From: Ricordea florida
Taxonomy: Eukaryota; Cnidaria; Anthozoa; Corallimorpharia; Ricordeidae
DNA length: 64,000 nucleotides
Assembly: GCA_949710005.1 (NCBI GenBank)
Contig: OX453281.1
Location: 29,629,839-29,693,838, forward strand
Direction of reading: 5' to 3'
Under the pieces are notes generated by a model. That model was given only the letters and a program-made list of their open reading frames with translations, was not told the origin of the DNA and searched no databases. Both the position numbers and the translations under genes were made by a program. This document shows, piece after piece, positions 41,609-52,407 of this stretch (its first letter is position 1; each line of letters starts with the position of its first letter).

Positions 41609-44600
41609 ATGTCTTCAAAGCAAACCGAACACGGTAAGTCATGTTCGAATTACGTTTTGAAAATAGACTCAGCCCAGCTGTGCACAGACAGCGGAATGAT
41701 TTCCGCACAGGTCCCTAATTCATTATGCATACTGTAGTCATACTGTTTCATTCTGCAATAACAAGAAATGTTTACATGTGCATTACCCTAAACAGTTCAT
41801 CTGCTGCATGCATAATGAAGTAGGTACCTGTGCGGAAATCTTGCCCGGACCGCAACTGGGCCTCTTTGATCTACCTCATTTGCATGCGTCTGAAAAACGC
41901 TAAGATTTCCGCACAGGTCCCTACTTCATTATGCATTCTGTAACTATACTATTTCGTTCTTCGAACACAAGAAATATTTGCACTGCACGTGCATTACACC
42001 AGACAAGACAGCTTCAGCATGCATAATGAGTAGGGACCTGTGCGGAAATCATTCTGTCAGTTCTGCTAAGAACAGTGCCCCCAAAAGGACTACGGTCTGC
42101 TGTGGATTTTTTGCCAAATCCAGACAAAGCAAATTATGAGTTTTTTTACTCTAAGGTGGCAACATGGCTGTGAGTAGTAACTGTTTCAAAGTTGTTCTTA
42201 TTGGAGATGCTAGAGTTGGGAAAACATGCCTCACAAAGGCACTAAAACATGATCCTGATTCCTGGGAGCTTCCAAAGAACTACAAACCAACAAATGGAGC
42301 CTGGATAACTTACTTTGATGTCTCCGATGCTTGCCGTCTTCTCATCTATGACACATCTGGAAGACAGGAGTTTAAATCACTTGTTCAACATTACTTGAAA
42401 CTATTACACTGCGTGGTTTTTGTTTTTGCCCTTGATGATTCATCAAGTTTTGAAAGACTCCATTATTGGCATGAAATTTTTAAGCAGGAATTTACAGGTG
42501 ACCCTACTAAAGTTTGTAAATTTGTCATTGGCACAAAGTTGGATTTAGCACGGTTTAACACTGAATTACAAACAAAAGCAACCTCCTTTGCTGAGGCATC
42601 AGGTGCTGAACTATGGGTGACATCTGCAGCTATGGCATTCAATGCCCATGAACTGTTTATAAGGATCTCTGAAAGTGCCATGAAAATGTTGCATGGATCC
42701 TTACGCTGGGTAGTGCCTCAGTATGCTTATTATCATGGCAATACAGGAGAGGAAAGGCCCACATTTTTGCTTGATGATAGTACCCTTGGGAAGGCTGTTC
42801 TGGTGAGATACCCTGATCCAATACTACTTGACACTGATGAAGTGCCAATCTCTAATATCGTCATGTGCTATCACTGTGTCGTGATGTCAGATGAAGATGG
42901 CAGAACATTCAAGTGGGGCACCTGGCATAATAGAAGGTATGCATTTACCATGACAACATAAAACAAGTAATGAACAGTTCCTTCCTACCAGCCTTTTTTA
43001 ACACTAATCAATTCCCTGTAGAATGCCTATATTTGGTACAATCGAAACTACCAGTATCTGTTATTTCATCACTGATGTAACCTAAACCTCATTTCAGTCA
43101 GTGTGATGCTACTGAAATCAATTCCAACCATTACAACTCTTTGATACATGTATGTAGTTTGCAGGAGGCAAAACTCCAGGAATGTCTATCCCCCAGAAAG
43201 AAAAATGCTCTGTGGTCATGTGTAATGTCACAGGCCCCAGCCAGCACATGGCAGCATGAGAATCTATCTGGTGAAACGGTTTTGGGTACAATGGTCAGGA
43301 GACAGCCCACAAAGACAAGACTTAAGGACTTTAAAAAGCTGTTCTTCAGTTCACGTGAGATCAAGTTTACTTGATTGTGATAAAGTTAAATCTTTTCACT
43401 TATAGCAAAAGATATGGTCAGATTTTTGTGATTGCTTTAAGTTTATCCCTTGAATGACTCTTCTTCATACCCCTTACCATGCATTCCCCATTAATATCAA
43501 TCTAGTATTTAATTCTCTTTTGATTTTATTGTTGTTTTTTTTTTCTTAGTTTCTTAACCATGTTATTTTATTATATGTATTGTTCCAAAAATGGGCATAA
43601 TGGACAAAATCTTTCTTTGTGAATAGCTTCCTTAGCTGGCAGTTTGAGGAATTTTCTTCTTTTTTTAGGATATCTTTTAGCTGCTATTGACCAAGCCTGT
43701 TAAGTCAAGATGGCTGAATATGGGTGGTGTTCTTTTTTCCTCTATTATTAAACTTTGGTTACATGTATTTTTGGTCCAATAAAAATGGAAAAATAAATGT
43801 AAGGTCAATATTCTGCTATTTTGACCTCAGGCTTGGTCATAAATAGATATTTGAAAGTAAACAACTTAATGCTGAAAATTATTTTCTTCTGGCTTGTCAC
43901 TGCTTTTAGGGAACTTAAATGGTAAAGAAGAGCCCAACCGCTTGTTTTATACACTGCTATTGACTGAGGAGGAAAGCCTCTTTGAATGTGGTCTGGATAG
44001 GTTAATGAACACCAGCAACATGGTAACAAAGCCTAGTGAGCAACGTACACTAATACAAAACCACTTTCACCTTGAACCAAAACAGCTCCCAGTTGATGGA
44101 AAAGTAACCTGTGTTAGTGTGTCAGAGAGTCATGCTGCCATTACTGTGGGCAGTGACAAAACTGTAATGACATGGGGTAATGGTCAGAATGGGGCCCTTG
44201 GGCTGGAGGAGCATTTGGTAACCAATTTCAACCCACCCTCCCCTCTCCCTGTGATATCACTAAACTGCAAGGTTGATCAAGTTGCTTGTGGTGTTGGCTT
44301 TACATTGATGTTGACTGCAGAGGGGCAAGTGTATTCATGTGGATCTGGTAAAATGGGAAAATTGGGTCATGGAGATGAGACAAACAGAATGCTACCAACT
44401 TTGGTAAGTTTTCATGTTACCTGTTATTTAATAGCTAATTAACAATAGTTATTAAATTCTTTTCCCCAGCTGGGAGGCAGTTCCAGAATGATAATACATG
44501 GTGATAAGAGAGCAGAGGAGTAATATTGCGTTGTCTCAGGCAAGGGGTGATGGCAACCTTTTGGACCACTCTCCCACTTCCCACTTCCATTCCCAAAATC

Positions 44601-47600
44601 ATTTTCACCATGTATCTCAGTGAATGATTTTCTTCTTATTTTGAATTTGGAGGACAATAGTTAGATGTTGAGTAAAAGGTAAATTAAGGTAAAGTAATAC
44701 ATGAATCAAGGGACAACATAGTGCTTGCTTATATGGTATTTAGGATTCTATATAACTACGTATAAGCCATCATAGATGAAAGGATGTCAGCTTTTAGATG
44801 CTCCATGTTTCATTGGATCTCTATGTTTATCTCATAGGGTCATTGTTTGTCTCTTTGCATTGTTTTTCACAACCTAGGTTGTATCCTATAGTGACACTAG
44901 AACATCAGACAGCTGAAAGATCCTTTGTTACTGGGTAACAGCCCCCTTAATTTTATTTCATACTTGTAACCAATAAAAGTTAGTTAAAGGCATGCAGTGT
45001 TGGTTTTATTATCTAGGGAAACAGCACAATCAAAAACCTCCAGACCTCTAGATCTGTTTCCCTATACGCACTATTTATTAATTCTGCTCTGAATGGTTTT
45101 CAACTAGTTATCTCTATTTGTTTTATCTTTCTTCAAAACTTAGATCAAAGATCTCACGTACATTCAAGCAATTGCGGCTGGGACTGAACATGCTCTTGCA
45201 TTAACCAACAAAGGTTCTCTTTACCACTGGGGTTTAGACTGTGGAGATGAAACCCTTGCTCGATTCACTGCCACACCCACTAGAGTTCAACAATTAGACA
45301 ATGTAGCTGTAAAAGCCATTTCTTGTGGTATGCATCATTCTGTCTGTCTAGCTAATGGTATTTGGTACTATGGAATTCCTTACACTTGGGGTAGAGGATC
45401 TCATGGACGCCTTGGCTTGGGTCATCTTAAAGGCTTATTCACACCTCGTTTTGTTCCAGAGTTCTATAACAAGGTTGTTACTGTTGTGCAAGTTTCAGCT
45501 GCAAGAAAGCACACTGGATTCTTAACGAAGGAAGGGGATGTGTACACCTGTGGAAATAATGATTGTGGGCAGCTGGGATATTTTACTGCATCAGGATATA
45601 GTGACATACCAGTCAAGGTGGACCTTAGTGGAAGTTTGGCTGCAGATGAGAGGTTAGTTCCAACATTGCTAAGAAAATGTTTGACAGAAGTTCTTATTTA
45701 GACAGATTAAATACGAATGAAATTAATTCCGGTGACATGAAACCTTATAGGTCAGATGGGACATTCCTTGCTGGCCCATCTATGCCCATTTCAAATATTG
45801 TACAGAATATACCGTACATAAACTTTTTACAGATCTGGAATAATTTTTGTGCCCTTAGTTCCCAGAGAGAGATTTTTGTTAGCAGCTCAATGGTGGGTAA
45901 GAATTTTGACCACACAACCTTGCAACTTAACCAGTCCAAGGGACAGAAACTGAGCTGAACTAGCCATCTATGCAAGACAACGTACCATTGATAATGATAA
46001 CGATGATAACAATAAGTTAGACAACAATGACAATTATAACCGTGACAGCAACCACAATGACAATGTTGATGAACATGGTGATGCTGATGATTGGTGATGG
46101 TGATGATTGGCCGGCATGTCCCTGAGTACATTTAGGAAGGAGAGCCTTTGAACTCTGAAAACTGTTTCCTCCTTAGGTTTATTTTGTCTTCTTTTATGTG
46201 GCTGAATAAAATTCTTAAGTTTCAATGCACAAGTCTCAAGGTACACCACACTTCATTTAGCCAGTGATTCTCATTTTGCAAATCTGTTTGTTCATTGCTA
46301 ACTAGCTTCTCCTTACTTGTTTCCAGAGCTACTGAAATATGCTGCCATGAGGACTACACCATGATTGCAACTGAGCAAGGAAATGTTGTAATATGGGGAA
46401 AGTGTTTCTACGGACCTAAAATTGATGAACCAGTGCCCATCAACAGAAGTGATGCTGGAAAGATGGTAGACTCCATTGCTGGAGCAGGGGACATTGTGGA
46501 TGTTACAACGTGCCATTTGCTGTGCAGTGATCCAGAAAAGTCAACCATTGAGCTCATCCTGGCATTAACAAGATGTAGTCACATGATGCTTTGTGCTGGG
46601 ATCACTGGTGACTGTGATTTCCAAGTTACCTTTGATTCCAACTCTCTTATTGCTTGTGACAGGCCAGACCTGGCAGCACTATCCTCTGTTGGATCTGTCT
46701 TGGTTGCCCTTGACAGCCACGGCAAATGTTACTTTACTAACATTTCTGATTGGGTCAAGTCATTACTAGGGGACACCAGTGTGTCACATGATCTTGTGCA
46801 TACACTTTTCTCTTCCCTCAAGCAAATGCATGCCACAAAGGTTTGTTTGCATAATGGTCTCATAGATTCCATTAAATTAAGCAGCTTAATTACACCGCAT
46901 ACAAAGTCCAATTTTATTTGTTCACACCACGACATTTGAGGCAGCTCTCTAAGGTGGAAAATCCTTTCTTGTTCAATCTGTCAAGGTGTGTTATAAGGTT
47001 CCTTTCTATATGATGCAGAAACAGGCTTTTCTCATATCTGTTAAATTCAGAAATGCAAGGATTTGATATTGATGTACTTATTCGTAGGTACCAAACATGC
47101 AGTTCAAACCCATTGATTCGCTTCCTGGACATGTAACCGCAGTTGAGACGACCCTGAGCTCATTTCTTTTTTCTACTGATATCGGTGACGTGTACAGCTG
47201 GTCTCCATTTTCAGGCGGACGTCTCCTTCACCACAGTGAATTAAATGGAGAAATTGTTACCCAGATTGCGTGCGGATCAAGCCATTTTGCAGCATTGACA
47301 GATGAAGGACTTTTATTCACGTGTGGGAATGGTTTGTCGGGTCAACTGGGTCATGGAAGTTTTGATTGGAATGTTGAGAAGTTCCAGCTTGTGTCATTGA
47401 CGAGGGTTCAACGAGTGCAAACTGTTTGTTGTGGATGGACAAGCACTGCTGTTCTCACACTGGATGGAAGGGTAATTTACCAGCTTAGTAGATGGGTTCT
47501 CAGTTCACTGTCGTAAAACCATTAGCATTCAGAACAGATGCACACAACCCCAGGAACCAATCTGAACTCAACGGAAATACATGTTGTTGGTACCTAGCAT

Positions 47601-50600
47601 GAAAAAACATCTGCGAACTGGTCATGTCTGATTTTAGTTTTACTTTTGATTGGTTAGAAAAGCTGCAATGCAAACCAAAGCAACTGCGCAATGACCTCCT
47701 ACAGTGAATTGAAAGGGGCCTTATGGCTACAATGGATAGTGACTTACATTGCACGAAGGAGCTGCTCCTTAGTTGTAATAGGGTAGACTTTATAGTCTCC
47801 TTACTAGTAAAATATTTGGGTTTTTCTTTTTGCTAAGAAGAGTTTTTCTTGCTGTGGTGACCAGGTGTTTTTCTGGGGTCAGTTGGACTTACCAAGAGGA
47901 GAGAAACGCCAAAGAAGATTTTTAAGTCTTGCCACCAGAGGAAGAACCTCCAACCTTGTACCAGCTCTTCGAAAAAACCAAGTTCAACAGAGGCCACCTT
48001 CCCCTGTGACATACAAAGTTGAGTTCATTGGGGATCAACTGGACCCTGATAAGCACTTGACCATTGTTGGAAAGCCATTTGTGTTTGAGATTGTTCCAAG
48101 GGATAAAAATGTCAGTAGAAGCTCCTGCATGGTGAGTAGAAGTAGTGTATTGTGTCATGTCATCCATATCATTGTGGTAAGTTATGTTTATTTATAAGCA
48201 CAGGAGGCCCATGGAGGAAGTGCTTATGTTGGATTCTGCAGCATGAAGCACCTATTGTTACTCCCCCGCTCCTGGATGAGATGTTAGTCTATGCACCTGG
48301 GTAGGGAGAGAGAGGGAAAGTGTGGGTGGTGTTTTACGTAATATCAAACACCTCAGAGATGTCAATCAACCAAGATCTAGTTGAGTTAAGTACGTACTGT
48401 GACAATCCTAAAAAGCAGAAGTCCAGTCATCACTAGAACAGCTTCTCTTCCCAAAAGTATGTGAAACGTTTAGTTTGACTGTACGCTCTTGAAGAACGAG
48501 TCATTTAACATGTCGTTTAACGCCTAAGTTTGATTTCATGGGAGTAGACTCAACTCAACCCAGGTGGATATGGATAAGAAAAAATCCCCTACTCTTCTGA
48601 TTTTCATCTCTCTTTATGGTGTTTCGTATTTGGTCAAGTGACATGTTTTCTTGTGTATTACGTATTACCCCACCCCCTTAGTTGTTCATCCCTATATTGT
48701 GATTGCTTCATGTAAAGGAATTCAGAGTTGAGGCCATGAGAATACCAGATTCTCTTCAAGTTAATTTCAAGGGGAAGATCAAGCAATGCCAGAAATCTAC
48801 TGGTTCCTACAGGGCTTCCATAAATTTCCATTCAGAGGGTGTTTACAAAGTTTTTGTGACCAGAAATGGTGACCACATTCTTGGAAGCCCCTTCAGAGTC
48901 CATGCAGAGAATGGCACGCAAGTTTCCAGGATGAAAGTATCGCTGATTGGCTGTGACGTAGAGTGTGTTAGAGCCGTGGGTGGTGTTCTCCAGCAGGTGA
49001 TAAATGCCAATGATCTGGGAATCGAACTGTGGGGTATCCCCAGTATTATAACTGAACTGCCAACGTTTGAGGCATACATACTTGCCTCCATAACTGATGG
49101 TGGGATTTTTGTCTATGTTTGGGATGCTACTTGTAACACCCTGTCTGAGCAGAATCTCAACTACTGGCTGCATCTCCTCAAAATGCGTGCTCCCTCTTCT
49201 GAAGTCATAATCTTGGGAATCAACTGTAGTTCTTCGTATGCTAATGAGTTAGATTTGAGGCCACTCCAGAACGCCAATCCCAGATTGACACGAGCCATTT
49301 TTGCTGGAACATCAGATTTGGCAGGGGTGTTAGAGGAAGTTCATTGCATGGGACACAACACTGAATGGCATCAAAATCTGGTATGGCATAGATTTGCAAG
49401 CTTTGCCTCAAAGGTGGAACAAATGAAGAAGAGAGGAGTCGAGATAATCGATGAGCACAGCTTGAAATGTTTGGCTGGAGAATGTGGTATTCATGGGGAT
49501 ACCATATGTAAAGAGGCAGTTGACCTCCTTCAGTTTCTAGGGCTTGGTCTTGTAATTGGGAGAGATCACCCCTTTCTCATGATTCATCCTAATTGGCTGC
49601 TTCGTCATCTGACTGAAATGTCCAGATCAAGTCATCATGGAATCCTGGACCTACGTACTATTGGTACAGTATAAACAGTTTGCTATTCACCTTGGTAGGC
49701 CAAAGACAAAGCACAGAAGCTAGTGTAACTATCAATTCATGCAACATATACACCTAATTTAGAATTTTGTGCATCAATAAATGCAAAGAAATTGTAAAAA
49801 ATGCGTGACTGATTATATATGTTCTACCATTTTTATCACATCTCAGAATCATAACAATAACTGTAGCCCTCGGGCTTCACCTTAAAATGTTTTGCTGGTC
49901 CGTTTAGAAGGACTGTTTCTTTTTTGCCGTATGCCAAACTTTGAGGGCCTCAGATCCAGCAATGCAAAATCTTGTGACAACTAAAATTTATTCAAGTAGG
50001 CTTTTTCAACATTGAGCTTGATGTGTCTTGCTAAAAGGTCAAGATGTATTTCTTAGCTGGACCAAACATAACACATACTTTTGTTGCAATATCTACAGAT
50101 TCACCAATGCAGCAAGAAATTGCGGAATTATTGGTTGAAAAGGGTGTGGCCATAAGAAGACGTGACAGTATTACGATGGACATCTTTCCTTTCCTGTGTG
50201 CAAGACCTGTGGAAAACTGGCCATCTGTAGCTGCGTCACAGTACACAGTCTACAGACATCTTGTTCTATCCAGGCCTCCATTTCATCTCCATTCTATTTT
50301 CCAGAATCTAGCATCAAATGTCGTACGATTATACGATGTCGTTGCGCTGGGAAAATTCACTATCGTTGTCCACGCTGAGGGATATGATGCACGTATTGAT
50401 GTTGGCCCTTGTGCTATCAACAAATCTCTCTCAGAGATCAGGGTTGCTGTGCGTGCCACTACACAGGACTATTGCACTGCAGCTGTTGAACCAATCATGG
50501 CCCAGCTTTCTAGGTTCCTTGTCATGTTTTTCCAGCCCGATGATTTCATAGTGAAGTTATCGTGTAATGTCTGTCGACAGCAGTACTTTGATCTTTCAGA

Positions 50601-52375
50601 CGTGCAGAGAATGGCGGATGAAGGAACGATCCATCTGAAATGTACAAAATGTGGTGAAAGTAAGGTAAATGTCAGTGAACTCTTAAGTGGATTCAAGGAA
50701 ACATGTCCCCCACAGGAATTGCAATGGAGTCCTTTCTATCAAACACCCAAACAAGGTATTACTCTATTTTTGCAGTTGTTTGTTCTTCTGTGCGGCGATA
50801 CATTTTGACCGAACACTCGCCAACAATTAAAGTAGCTTTTAAATTTAATCTGTTTTGCGAGCCTCAGTCAACCATTTCTAATGGATTAATTCATTTGAGT
50901 ATGGCCTCCACAGTGTTGCCCAGTTGACCCTGATTTTATTTTGGCCATTTGAAATTAAACAGGGAGTGCCCAGCTTGGCCCAGACACGCCCTCATCTCAG
51001 TATTTGTTGCACCCTTTGATGAGGTACTTCAGTGATGGGGAAGAACGGCAGGCCAGAACAATCCGACGTGAGATTCAGGAAATCAAAGAAACGATAAGAA
51101 ACATGGCAAAGGTCTTTGCAGATACAAAATTTGTAAGTAATATCTAAACCATAAGAGGTGTCTAATAAGTACCTTTGCTGGTATAACTGTTCTTTTGATG
51201 ACAGACTTACTGCTCAGAAGGTGAGCTGTTTAGGTTTCCATGTTGTTTTACTTATTTTCTCTTACTCATTGATAATGTATAAGTAAAAAGAAAGGAAATC
51301 AGGAACCTGTTTGGTAACCTGATGAAACGTCTCGTTTATGCATATTATATTTCTTCTTTTGACGTTTCAAACACTCAATTCATATATACAGTTGAAACGC
51401 CTAGCGCAAATTTTATCAAAATAGTTCCAACCAATTGATATGTAATGAGACACGGCATCTCATGTTGGATATACTACTTAATTACAAGATGCAGTGTTCC
51501 CATCATGCAGAAGGGTGCTGTTATGCCAGTTGATAACAAAAACAATGATACATAATGTAATGATAATCACTTCAGAAATTTAGTTTACAGCATTGCAGGC
51601 CAAAATTATGCAATTCACTGCTGCCTACCTTCTGTACTATCTATCATTTACTTTTAGTACACGACTCCCCGTACCGTCTGTCTTTTACCCGAAATCCAGA
51701 AGTCGTCTATTCTCAGATCAGACGCCGTTAGAATGCTGTTGACCTGGGGTAAACCCAAATATCGATTGTTTCTTTTGTGCGAGGGAAATGGCGATGGAAC
51801 AGGAGTTCATTTTCTGGACACCAAAAAGCACAAGGGATATCTGCTGGAGACCCGTGTGGCTGCTGATCTCATCTCAAACAGTGTCAACCTTCTGCGGCTT
51901 GCATTGCAAGTATGCATAATTATTTTTTTCTCAAGCATCTCAGCGGGCCGGAATCCCAAATCCTCGAATCTGATTGGCTAATCGTGCGCTCGTAACCGGT
52001 CCAGCTTTTTACGATACGGACCACGGTCCGGATTTTTATCCGCGCTATTAGTGGCAAATTGAAATTGTTGCGAAAAAAAAAGCAAACAAACAGAAAAAAT
52101 AAATAAGTTATTTACCGGTCTAGGTCGGTCCATATGGGAAAAAGCTCTGCCCTTGGTCTTGAGTACTCAAGACCTCGGGCACAGTTTTTTCCCATACGGA
52201 CCTCCCGCCCGGTAAATAACATGTATATATTTCCTCTTGAACATGTTCAACATTGCGATCTTTTTTTATGGCATTTATAGAGTGTAGTTTAGCCCAAAGG
52301 GGGGGGGGTACTGCCATATATGGGCTGTATAGGCATGTACTGCTGTGAAGGGTGTGGTTTTCCAGCAGTTTACTT

Positions 52376-52407
<32 letters not shown>

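Noticed and set aside
43141-43374. Separate 77-codon gene
   Set aside because: It is exon 3 of the Roco-like gene; acceptor at 43097 and donor at 43355 join both neighbours in phase.
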